From Mycolicibacterium sp. (GTDB lineage: Bacteria > Actinomycetota > Actinomycetes > Mycobacteriales > Mycobacteriaceae): a DNA stretch of 64,000 nt. The stretch is taken from NCBI RefSeq assembly GCF_016462545.1, contig NZ_JAEMTA010000019.1, forward strand, positions 29,563 through 93,562. The letters are read 5' to 3'. The notes beneath the pieces were generated by a model that worked only from the letters and a program-made list of their open reading frames with translations, did not search any database and was not told the origin of the DNA. Below are positions 55,159-62,788 of the stretch, in pieces (position 1 is the stretch's first letter; the number at the start of each line of letters is the position of its first letter). A program made the translations under genes and the position numbers.

Positions 55159-57110
55159 CCGTGGTCTCCACCGCACCCAAGCGGGCCGAGAAGCTCGCCG
55201 ACGGAGAAGCCACCGTGCGACTCACCGTTGCACAGGCCACCATTCGGTTCCTCGGCAACCAGTACGTCGAGCACGACGGCGTGCGCACCAAGTTCTTCGC
55301 CGGCGCGTTCGGCATCTTTGGCCACGGCAACGTGGCGGGCCTCGGCCAGGCGCTCCTGCAGGATGAGATCACCGCTGTCGAGAACGGAACCGAGCCGTCG
55401 GTGCGCTATGTGCTCGGCCGCAACGAACAAGCCATGGTGCACAGCGCCGTCGCCTACGCCCGTCAGAAGGACCGGCTGCAGACCTGGGCCGTCACCGCCA
55501 GCGTCGGACCCGGTTCGACCAACATGCTGACCGGCGCCGCACTCGCAACCATCAACCGGCTGCCGGTGCTGCTGCTGCCCGCCGATACGTTCGCGACCAG
55601 GGTCAGCTCGCCCGTGTTGCAGGAACTCGAGCTGCCCTCCTCGGGCGACGTCACGGTCAACGACGCGTTCAAGCCGCTGTCGCGCTACTTCGACCGCGTC
55701 TGGCGGCCCGAGCAGTTGCCCGCTGCCCTGCTCGGTGCGATGCGCGTGTTGACCGATCCCGTGGAGACGGGCGCAGCCACCGTCTCCATTCCGCAGGACG
55801 TGCAGGCAGAAGCGCACGACTGGCCGGAATCCCTCTTCGCCCAACGCACCTGGCATGTCGCGCGGCCGATGCCGGAGCGTTCGGTGATCGCCCGGGCCGC
55901 CGACGTCATTCGCAACGCCAAGAAGCCGCTCATCGTGGCCGGCGGTGGCGTCATCTACTCCGACGCTACCGACGCACTCGCGGCCTTCTGCGAGAAGACC
56001 GGCATTCCCGTCGGTCAGAGCCAGGCAGGCAAGGGCTCGCTCCCCTACGACCACCCGCAGTCCGTCGGTGCCATCGGCTCCACGGGCACCACCGCAGCCA
56101 ACGCGTTGGCGACCGAAGCCGACGTCGTCATCGGAATCGGCACCCGCTACAGCGACTTCACCAGCGCCTCGCGAACGGCCTTCAACAATCCCGACGTGAA
56201 GTTCGTCAACGTCAACGTCGCGTCGATCGACTCCGTGAAACAGGGTGGGGTGAGCGTGGTCTCGGATGCGCGCGAGGCGATCGAAGCCCTCGGTGTCGCC
56301 CTCGGCGACTACTCGGTCAGCGACGAATACCGCACCTGCACAGGAGATCTCGCTCAGGAATGGGATGATACGGTCTCGGAGGCCTATCGGGTCGACGACG
56401 GAGCGGCCCTGAACCAAAACCAGGTCATCGGTCTGGTCAACACCCTCTCGGATCCACGCGATGTGGTTGTCTGCGCCGCCGGCTCGATGCCCGGTGACCT
56501 GCACAAGCTGTGGCGCACCCGCGACCGCAAGGGCTACCACGTCGAATACGGCTTCTCCTGCATGGGTTACGAGGTCGCCGGCGGCATCGGCGCGAAGATG
56601 GCCGAACCGGACCGCGACGTCTTCATCATGGTCGGTGACGGTTCGTACCTCATGATGGCGACCGAGCTGGTCACCGCGGTGCAGGAGAACGTCAAGGTCA
56701 TCGTCGTGCTGGTGCAGAACCACGGCTTCGCCTCGATCGGCGGGCTGTCCGAGGCCCTGGGCTCCCAGCGATTCGGCACCTCCTACCGGTACCGATCGGA
56801 GGACGGTCGGCTCGACGGTGACAAACTGCCAGTCGACCTGGCGGCCAACGCCGCCAGCCTCGGCGCCGACGTCATCCGCGTGGTCACCGCCGCCGAGTTC
56901 ACCGACGCGGTCAAGGTAGCCAAGGCCAGTGATCGAACGACGGTCATCCACGTCGAGACCGACCCGCTGATCTTCGCGCCGGACAGCGAATCATGGTGGG
57001 ATGTACCGGTTTCTGAGACATCCACGCTGGATTCCACCCAGGCCGCCTACCAGACGTACGCCGACTGGAAGAAGATCCAGCGCCCCCTCATCCGCCCCTC
57101 CGACCGCTAA
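55155..57110 (+). CDS. iolD: 3D-(3,5/4)-trihydroxycyclohexane-1,2-dione hydrolase
   Basis: 651-aa ThDP-dependent enzyme that opens the cyclitol ring. RLTVAQATIRFLGNQYVEHD and FFAGAFGIFGHGNVAGLGQAL are IolD-specific; the N-terminal catalytic Glu region is NEQAMVHSAVAYARQ. The ThDP-Mg motif is VGDGSYLMMATELVTAVQEN with following VLVQNHGF. Full length for the family. The ATG at 55155 overlaps iolB by 4 nt. A long open frame exists on the opposite strand but is a codon-bias shadow. Confidence 0.97.
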   Translation: MTVVSTAPKRAEKLADGEATVRLTVAQATIRFLGNQYVEHDGVRTKFFAGAFGIFGHGNVAGLGQALLQDEITAVENGTEPSVRYVLGRNEQAMVHSAVAYARQKDRLQTWAVTASVGPGSTNMLTGAALATINRLPVLLLPADTFATRVSSPVLQELELPSSGDVTVNDAFKPLSRYFDRVWRPEQLPAALLGAMRVLTDPVETGAATVSIPQDVQAEAHDWPESLFAQRTWHVARPMPERSVIARAADVIRNAKKPLIVAGGGVIYSDATDALAAFCEKTGIPVGQSQAGKGSLPYDHPQSVGAIGSTGTTAANALATEADVVIGIGTRYSDFTSASRTAFNNPDVKFVNVNVASIDSVKQGGVSVVSDAREAIEALGVALGDYSVSDEYRTCTGDLAQEWDDTVSEAYRVDDGAALNQNQVIGLVNTLSDPRDVVVCAAGSMPGDLHKLWRTRDRKGYHVEYGFSCMGYEVAGGIGAKMAEPDRDVFIMVGDGSYLMMATELVTAVQENVKVIVVLVQNHGFASIGGLSEALGSQRFGTSYRYRSEDGRLDGDKLPVDLAANAASLGADVIRVVTAAEFTDAVKVAKASDRTTVIHVETDPLIFAPDSESWWDVPVSETSTLDSTQAAYQTYADWKKIQRPLIRPSDR

Positions 57111-57125
57111 AGGACCGACACGTAC

Positions 57126-58046
57126 ATGAGCACCATCCTGGTGGGATCCGCGCCCGACTCCTGGGGCGTCTGGTTTCCCGACGATCCCAATCAGACTCCC
57201 TACACCCGCTTCCTCGACGAGGTCGCCTCATCCGGTTATGAGTGGATCGAGCTGGGCCCCTTCGGATACCTGCCGACCGATCCGAAACAGCTGTCCGACG
57301 AACTCGCTGCGCGCAACCTCAAGCTCTCCGCGGGGACGGTGTTCGAGCATCTGCATCAGTCCGAGATCCGCGGCGACGACTCGTGGAACGCGGTGTGGAG
57401 TCAGATCGAAGACGTCGCGAGGCTGACTGCCGCGGTGGGCGGCAAGCACGTCGTCGTCATCCCGGAGATGTGGCGTGACCCGTCTACCGGCGCCGTGCTC
57501 GAGGACCGCAATCTGACGCCTGCGCAGTGGAAGCAGAAGACCACCGGGATGAACGAGCTTGGCAAGGCGATGTTCGAGAAGTACGGCGTCCGTGCGCAAT
57601 ACCATCCGCACGCCGACAGCCACGTCGACACCGAGGAGAACGTCTACCGCTTCCTCGACGGCACCGACGGCCAGTACGTCAACCTGTGCCTGGACACCGG
57701 GCACATCAGTTACTGCGGCGGTGACAACATCGCGATCATCGAGCGTGCCCCCGAGCGTATCGGCTACCTGCACCTCAAGCAGGTCGACCCGGTGGTCCGC
57801 GCCAAGGTCGAAGCCGAGGACCTGCCCTTCGGCGAGGCCGTCAAGCTCGGCGCGATGACCGAGCCGCCGCTGGGCATCCCGGACATGCCGCCGCTGCTGG
57901 AGGCCATCGACCGGCTCGGCATCGACGTGTTCGCCATCGTCGAACAGGACATGTACCCCTGCGCCGTCGACGCGCCGCTGCCCATCGCCCAGCGCACCCG
58001 GAAGTATCTCGGGTCCTGCGGCGTCCCGTCCGTTCGTTTTGCCTAA
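57126..58046 (+). CDS. iolE: myo-Inosose-2 dehydratase
   Basis: 306-aa TIM-barrel dehydratase removing water from 2-keto-myo-inositol. VGSAPDSWGVWFPDDPNQTP and ELGPFGYLPTDPKQLSDEL are family hallmarks; metal ligands are expected in LCLDTGHISYCGGD, YLHLKQVDP and AIVEQDMYP. It lies 15 nt after iolD. A paralogue sits at 41750 in the other operon. Confidence 0.94.
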   Translation: MSTILVGSAPDSWGVWFPDDPNQTPYTRFLDEVASSGYEWIELGPFGYLPTDPKQLSDELAARNLKLSAGTVFEHLHQSEIRGDDSWNAVWSQIEDVARLTAAVGGKHVVVIPEMWRDPSTGAVLEDRNLTPAQWKQKTTGMNELGKAMFEKYGVRAQYHPHADSHVDTEENVYRFLDGTDGQYVNLCLDTGHISYCGGDNIAIIERAPERIGYLHLKQVDPVVRAKVEAEDLPFGEAVKLGAMTEPPLGIPDMPPLLEAIDRLGIDVFAIVEQDMYPCAVDAPLPIAQRTRKYLGSCGVPSVRFA

Positions 58047-58066
58047 CCTAGAGGAGCCGAGAAGCC

Positions 58067-59098
58067 ATGTCTGATTTGAGAATTGCCGTCCTCGGAGTGG
58101 GCATCATGGGCGCCGACCATGTCGCCCGGTTGACTAGCAGAATCTCTGGAGCCCGTGTGACGGTGGTCAACGACTACCTCGCCGAGAAGGCAGAGAAGGT
58201 TGCCGCCGGCATCCCCGGCTGCCGCGCCATCTCCGACCCGCTCGACGCCATCGCCGACCCCGACGTGGACGCCGTCGTGCTGGCCACCCCGGGTCCCACC
58301 CACGAGAAGCAACTGTTGGCCTGTATCGAGCACGACAAGCCGGTGCTGTGCGAGAAGCCGCTCACCACCGACGTCGAGACGTCGTTGGAGGTGGTCAGGC
58401 GTGAGGCCCAGCACGGCCGCCGGCTGATCCAGGTCGGGTTCATGCGGCGTTTCGATCGCGAGTACGCGCAACTCAAGGCGCTGCTGGACAGCGGCGAGTT
58501 GGGCCGCCCCCTGGTACTGCACTGCGCCCACCGCAACCCCGCGGTCCCGCCGAGCTTCGACAGTTCGATGATCGTCAGGGATTCACTGGTGCACGAGGTC
58601 GACGTGACGCGCTTCCTGTTCGACGAGGAGATCGTCTCGATCCAGATCATCAAGCCGTCCGCGAATCCTGCTGCGCCAGAGGGTATCGCGGATCCACAGA
58701 TCGCCATCCTGCGCACCGCGTCGGGCAAGCACGTTGACGTCGAATTGTTCGTCACGACAGGGGTGGCCTACGAGGTACGCACCGAGGTCGTCGCCGAGAA
58801 GGGCAGTGCAATCATCGGTCTGGACGTCAACATGGTCCGCAAGACTCCGTCCGGCAACTGGGGTGGTCAGATCACGCCCGGTTTCCGCGAACGTTTCGGC
58901 CAGGCCTACGACACCGAGTTCCAGCGTTGGGTGGATGCGGTAGCGGCCGGCGCCGGCTCCGGTGACTACACAGACGGCCCAGGAGCGTGGGACGGCTACG
59001 CCGCCTCGGCGGTGTGCGAGGCGGGTGTCGAATCGTTGAACAGCGGCGCTCCCGTCGAGGTCAAGATGGTTGCGCGCGAATCGATCACGGGCGCGTGA
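58067..59098 (+). CDS. iolG: Inositol 2-dehydrogenase
   Basis: 343-aa Gfo/Idh/MocA enzyme oxidising myo-inositol to 2-keto-myo-inositol with NAD+. AVLGVGIMGADHVARL is the Rossmann loop, CEKPLTTD has the catalytic Lys, and DSLVHEVDVTRFLF holds the active-site His and Asp. Similarity and operon position support IolG, the first pathway step. A clear AGAGGAGC ribosome binding site precedes the ATG. Confidence 0.94.
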   Translation: MSDLRIAVLGVGIMGADHVARLTSRISGARVTVVNDYLAEKAEKVAAGIPGCRAISDPLDAIADPDVDAVVLATPGPTHEKQLLACIEHDKPVLCEKPLTTDVETSLEVVRREAQHGRRLIQVGFMRRFDREYAQLKALLDSGELGRPLVLHCAHRNPAVPPSFDSSMIVRDSLVHEVDVTRFLFDEEIVSIQIIKPSANPAAPEGIADPQIAILRTASGKHVDVELFVTTGVAYEVRTEVVAEKGSAIIGLDVNMVRKTPSGNWGGQITPGFRERFGQAYDTEFQRWVDAVAAGAGSGDYTDGPGAWDGYAASAVCEAGVESLNSGAPVEVKMVARESITGA

Positions 59099-59102
59099 GG
59101 TC

Positions 59103-59978
59103 ATGAAGATCGCGCTCGATCCGACTCCGTTTCACCACGACTACGAGCTGCTCGAACTCCCGCGTGTGGTAGCCGAACTGGGTTACGAGAACCTGCAACT
59201 CACGCCGCATCGGGACTTCATCCCGTTCTTCAACCACCCACGTGCCGACGACGACTTGGTCGCCAAGTTTCGCAAGGCTTGCGATCGTGCGAACGTCGGT
59301 ATCGCGTCGGTGCTTCCGGTGTTGCGCTGGTCGGGACCCGACGAGGATGCTCGCGAAGCGGCCGTACGGAACTGGAAGCGCGTCATCCAGATCACCGTCG
59401 ACCTCGGCGTCAACGTCATCAACACCGAATTCTCCGGAAGGCCGGAGCGGGCCGAGGAATCGGAGCGGGCGTTCTTCCGCTCCATGGAGGAGTTGATGCC
59501 GATCTTCGAACGCGAGGGAATCGACGTCCGCATCGACCCACACCCGGACGACTTCGTCGAAGACGGTTTCGAGGCGGTGCGCATCATCCGCGGCGTCAAC
59601 TCCCCAAACCTCGGCATGGTGTACGTGGCATGCCACACCTTTCACATGGGGGGCAACATGATTGAGATCATGCGCGCTGCCGGGGATCGGCTGCGGCTGG
59701 TCCACGTCGCCGACACCATGAACCACCATCGCAGCCACGGCCTGCGCTACATCACCAACCCGCCCGGCAACGCCGCCCGGGTGCACCAACACCTGAAGAT
59801 TGGCGACGGTGACGTCGACTGGGACGAGTTCTTCTCGGGGCTTGCCGAGATCGGATTCTACGACCGGCCCGACACCGTGATGGTGTCGTCGGTCTTCGCC
59901 GAGGACGAGAACGCGCACGACGTGTCGCGCTACCAGCTCGCCACCATGACCGACTACGTCTCCAAGTACAAGAATTGA
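59103..59978 (+). CDS. IolH-like TIM-barrel protein
   Basis: 291-aa xylose-isomerase-like protein. MKIALDPTPFHHDYELLELP and AELGYENLQLTPHRDFIPFF are similar to IolH-type proteins of actinobacterial inositol clusters. The GGNMIEIMRAAGDRLRLVHVADTMNHHRSHG segment is highly conserved (quoted regions overlap metal-site His residues). Its biochemical role is not settled; epimerisation or isomerisation of inososes is plausible. The ATG at 59103 is 4 nt past the iolG stop. Another start at 59070 would overlap iolG. Confidence 0.85.
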   Translation: MKIALDPTPFHHDYELLELPRVVAELGYENLQLTPHRDFIPFFNHPRADDDLVAKFRKACDRANVGIASVLPVLRWSGPDEDAREAAVRNWKRVIQITVDLGVNVINTEFSGRPERAEESERAFFRSMEELMPIFEREGIDVRIDPHPDDFVEDGFEAVRIIRGVNSPNLGMVYVACHTFHMGGNMIEIMRAAGDRLRLVHVADTMNHHRSHGLRYITNPPGNAARVHQHLKIGDGDVDWDEFFSGLAEIGFYDRPDTVMVSSVFAEDENAHDVSRYQLATMTDYVSKYKN

Positions 59979-59986
59979 GAACCGAC

Positions 59987-61480
59987 ATGACCACTTCCAT
60001 CGGCCATTGGGTCGACAACGAGGCCTTCCCGGGCGCCAGCGGCAACACTGCGCCGGTGACCAATCCGGCGACCGGTGAGATCACCGGGCAGGTGGCGCTG
60101 GGCAGCGTCGACGACGCCCGTGCGGTGATCGACGCTGCCGCCGCCGCGTTCCCCGCGTGGCGAGACACGTCGCTGGCCAAGCGCACGCAGATCCTCTTCA
60201 CCTTCCGCGAGTTGCTCAACGCCCGCAAGGGCGAGCTGGCCGAGATCATCACCAGCGAGCACGGCAAGGTCGTCTCCGACGCCCTCGGCGAAGTGTCGCG
60301 CGGTCAGGAAGTCGTCGAATTCGCCTGCGGCATTCCGCATCTGCTCAAGGGCGGCTTCACCGAGAACGCCTCCACCAAGGTCGACGTCTACTCCATCCGC
60401 CAGCCGGTCGGCCCAGTCGGCATCATCTCCCCGTTCAACTTCCCCGCCATGGTGCCGATGTGGTTCTTCCCCATCGCCATCGCCGCAGGCAACACCGTCG
60501 TGCTGAAGCCGTCGGAGAAGGACCCCACCGCCTCGCTGTGGATGGCCGAGCTGTGGAAGGAAGCCGGCCTACCCGCCGGCGTGTTCAACGTCCTGCAGGG
60601 CGACAAGACCGTCGTCGACGAACTGTTGACCAACCCCGCCATCAAGTCGATCAGCTTCGTCGGGTCCACCCCCATCGCCCAGTACGTCTATGCCACCGGC
60701 ACCGCCGCGGGCAAACGCGTCCAGGCCCTCGGCGGGGCGAAGAACCACGCCGTGATCCTGCCCGACGCCGATCTGGACCTCGCGGCGGACTCGATGGTCA
60801 ACGCCGGCTTCGGCTCCGCCGGCGAGCGCTGCATGGCGATCTCGGCCTGCGTCGCGGTCGGACCGATCGCCGACGACCTCGTCGCCAAGATCGCGGAGCG
60901 CACCACCCCGCTGAAGATCGGCGACGGCACCCGCGACTCCGACATGGGCCCGCTGGTCACCAAGGCGCACCGCGACAAGGTCGCCTCCTACATCGACGCC
61001 GGTGAAGCCGACGGCGCGAAGATCGTCGTCGACGGGCGCACCGTCGCCGCCGACGGTGCAGCCGAGGGATTTTGGCTTGGGCCGACACTGATCGATCACG
61101 TCACCCCGGAGATGAGCGTCTACACCGACGAGATCTTCGGCCCCGTCCTGTCGGTCATCCGCGTCGAGACCTATGACGAGGCACTGGATCTCATCAACTC
61201 CAACCCCTACGGCAACGGCACCGCGATCTTCACCAACGACGGCGGCGCCGCCCGGCGCTTCCAGAACGAGGTGGAAGTCGGGATGATCGGCATCAACGTA
61301 CCCATACCGGTTCCCATGGCGTACTTCAGCTTCGGCGGCTGGAAGGCCTCGCTGTTCGGCGACAGCCACGCCCACGGCACCGAGGGCGTGCACTTCTTCA
61401 CCCGCGGCAAGGCCATCACCAGTCGCTGGCTGGACCCCAGCCACGGCGGTATCGAACTCGGCTTCCCGCAGAACGCCTGA
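59987..61480 (+). CDS. iolA: CoA-acylating methylmalonate/malonate semialdehyde dehydrogenase
   Basis: 497-aa aldehyde dehydrogenase that turns malonate semialdehyde into acetyl-CoA and CO2, the last step of inositol breakdown (also called mmsA). SPFNFPAMVPMWFFPIA is the typical methylmalonate-semialdehyde dehydrogenase region. GSAGERCMAISA has the catalytic Cys. ALGGAKNHAVILPDADLD has Asn in place of the general-base Glu of ordinary aldehyde dehydrogenases, as known for CoA-dependent members. It is 8 nt after the iolH-like gene and closes the operon, followed by a hairpin. Confidence 0.95.
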   Translation: MTTSIGHWVDNEAFPGASGNTAPVTNPATGEITGQVALGSVDDARAVIDAAAAAFPAWRDTSLAKRTQILFTFRELLNARKGELAEIITSEHGKVVSDALGEVSRGQEVVEFACGIPHLLKGGFTENASTKVDVYSIRQPVGPVGIISPFNFPAMVPMWFFPIAIAAGNTVVLKPSEKDPTASLWMAELWKEAGLPAGVFNVLQGDKTVVDELLTNPAIKSISFVGSTPIAQYVYATGTAAGKRVQALGGAKNHAVILPDADLDLAADSMVNAGFGSAGERCMAISACVAVGPIADDLVAKIAERTTPLKIGDGTRDSDMGPLVTKAHRDKVASYIDAGEADGAKIVVDGRTVAADGAAEGFWLGPTLIDHVTPEMSVYTDEIFGPVLSVIRVETYDEALDLINSNPYGNGTAIFTNDGGAARRFQNEVEVGMIGINVPIPVPMAYFSFGGWKASLFGDSHAHGTEGVHFFTRGKAITSRWLDPSHGGIELGFPQNA

Positions 61481-61487
61481 CCCCTTC

Positions 61488-61550
61488 GCCGCGAGCGTGC
61501 GTGTCGAAACCCCGACACGCCGCTCGCGGCGGCATTTTGCGCACTCTCGC
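61488..61550. repeat. Hairpin/60-bp element after iolA, related to the 59-bp palindromes
   Basis: GCCGCGAGCG-T-GCGTGTCG (61488-61506) pairs with CGACACGC-CGCTCGCGGC (61513-61530), an 18-bp stem with one bulged T and an AAACCC loop, 8 nt after the iolA stop. An outer pair, GCGAGCGTGCG (61491-61501) and CGCACTCTCGC (61540-61550), matches at 10 of 11 positions, giving a 60-bp element of the same design as those at 22028 and 39455. It may end iol transcription. Confidence 0.6.
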
Positions 61551-61562
61551 GAGAGGACTGAA

Positions 61563-61628
61563 GTGATCACGCCCCGACTCGTCGCCACCGCCTGGACCAG
61601 CGCTGGCGATCTGGCCGTGTTGCGATGA
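61563..61628 (+). pseudogene. Truncated N-terminus of a sugar phosphate isomerase/epimerase (21 codons)
   Basis: GTG at 61563 follows GAGAGGA and opens ITPRLVATAWTSAGDLAVLR before TGA. PRLVAT(A/C)WTSAGD is how many actinobacterial xylose-isomerase-like barrel proteins begin, as I recall them, so this looks like the first 21 residues of such a gene with the rest deleted. Its stop overlaps the next ATG as ATGA, so it might now serve as a leader peptide coupling translation of the oxidoreductase. Confidence 0.45.
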
Positions 61629-62650
61629 CACGGCACCTGCCGTCGCCACGCACCTGCGATCCATTGGACGCACCGACGCTGCGCTGGGGCATCATGGGGC
61701 CCGGCGGCATCGCTCGACAATTCACCGCAACACTCCAGAAGTACACCGCTCAGAAGGTCGCCGCGGTCGGCTCCCGCAGTCAGGTCAGGGCCGACGAATT
61801 CGCCGCCAGATGGTCCGTGCCAGCAGCTCACGGCAGCTACCGGGAACTGCTCGCGAATGCAGAGGTCGACATCGTCTACGTCGCCACTCCGCACACCGAG
61901 CACCACGCCTGTGCGCTCGCGGCGCTAGCCGCGGGCAAGCACGTCCTCGTCGAGAAGCCCATGGGTGTCAACGCGGCGCAGGCCTCCGAGATCGCCGAAT
62001 CCGCCCGTAGGGCAGGCCTGTTCGCCGGTGAAGCGATGTGGATGAAGTTCTTGCCGAGGTTCGACGTCATTCGCCAGATCATCGATGACGGCATCCTGGG
62101 ACGGATCCACACTGTCATCGCCGATCACGGTGAGTACTTCACGACCGATCACCGCATCTACGACCCGTCGCTGGCAGGCGGCCCCCTACTCGACCTCGGC
62201 ACCTACCCGGTATCGCTGGCGCACTTCGTGTTCGGCGCGCCTGAATCCGTTCTCGCCAGTGGCCAACTCGCCAATCGGGACCTCAACGGGCAGATCTCGG
62301 CGATCCTCAGTCATGCCGGCGGAAACCAGGCCAGCCTGCACACCACGATTCTCGGCGACACCCCGTCCATGGCCGTCATCGCCGGCGACGAAGCGACCCT
62401 CACCCTTCCCGGAGTGTTCTACCGACCAGGTCCCTTCGCCGTATCCTTCCACGGCGGTACCTCACTCGCGTTCGACGAGGAGTGTGTAACCGACGGTTTC
62501 GGACTGCACTTCTCGGCGGTGGAGGCCGCACGTGTCATCGCCGATGGCGGCGTCGAGTCGGCGGTGCACCCATTGTCGGCCGCCACCACGACCCTCGCCA
62601 CGATGGACGAGATCCGCCGCCAACTCGGCATCGTCTTCCCCGGCGACTGA
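61625..62650 (+). CDS. Gfo/Idh/MocA-family dehydrogenase
   Basis: 341-aa oxidoreductase of the dimeric dihydrodiol dehydrogenase subgroup. LRWGIMGPGGIARQFTATLQ is the nucleotide loop, LVEKPMGVNAAQA has the catalytic Lys, and GGPLLDLGTYPVSLAHFVFG is the signature shared with that subgroup. The first 18 residues are an unusual extension, so the real start may be later. It follows the iol operon and a remnant barrel gene, and is convergent with glutamine synthetase. Fourth Gfo-type protein of the region; substrate unknown. Confidence 0.9.
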   Translation: MTRHLPSPRTCDPLDAPTLRWGIMGPGGIARQFTATLQKYTAQKVAAVGSRSQVRADEFAARWSVPAAHGSYRELLANAEVDIVYVATPHTEHHACALAALAAGKHVLVEKPMGVNAAQASEIAESARRAGLFAGEAMWMKFLPRFDVIRQIIDDGILGRIHTVIADHGEYFTTDHRIYDPSLAGGPLLDLGTYPVSLAHFVFGAPESVLASGQLANRDLNGQISAILSHAGGNQASLHTTILGDTPSMAVIAGDEATLTLPGVFYRPGPFAVSFHGGTSLAFDEECVTDGFGLHFSAVEAARVIADGGVESAVHPLSAATTTLATMDEIRRQLGIVFPGD

Positions 62651-62788
62651 CGGCGTTCAGCTCGGACGAAAGCCCTGGTCCGTCAGAACGACGACGCCGA
62701 GCGTGAGGGCTGCCGTACCGAAGATCTCGGACGACAGCCCCCACCCTCGGCGAGGTCTCACGCACCACCAGGGCGGTGCCGTATCCGA
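62651..62788 (-). other. Short gap with a possible transporter C-terminal remnant
   Basis: On the reverse strand, a frame ending in TGA (62657-62659) reads LSSEIFGTAALTLGVVVLTD before a GFRPS terminus, hydrophobic and with high-GC third positions. It resembles the last helix of a small multidrug or EamA-type transporter. The upstream part is missing, because the glutamine synthetase gene ends at 62789. It may be a decayed gene end; evidence is limited to about 30 codons. Confidence 0.25.

Noticed and set aside
55020..56951. A 643-codon open frame on the reverse strand across iolD
   Set aside because: iolD has all family motifs on the forward strand; the antisense frame is a high-GC shadow.
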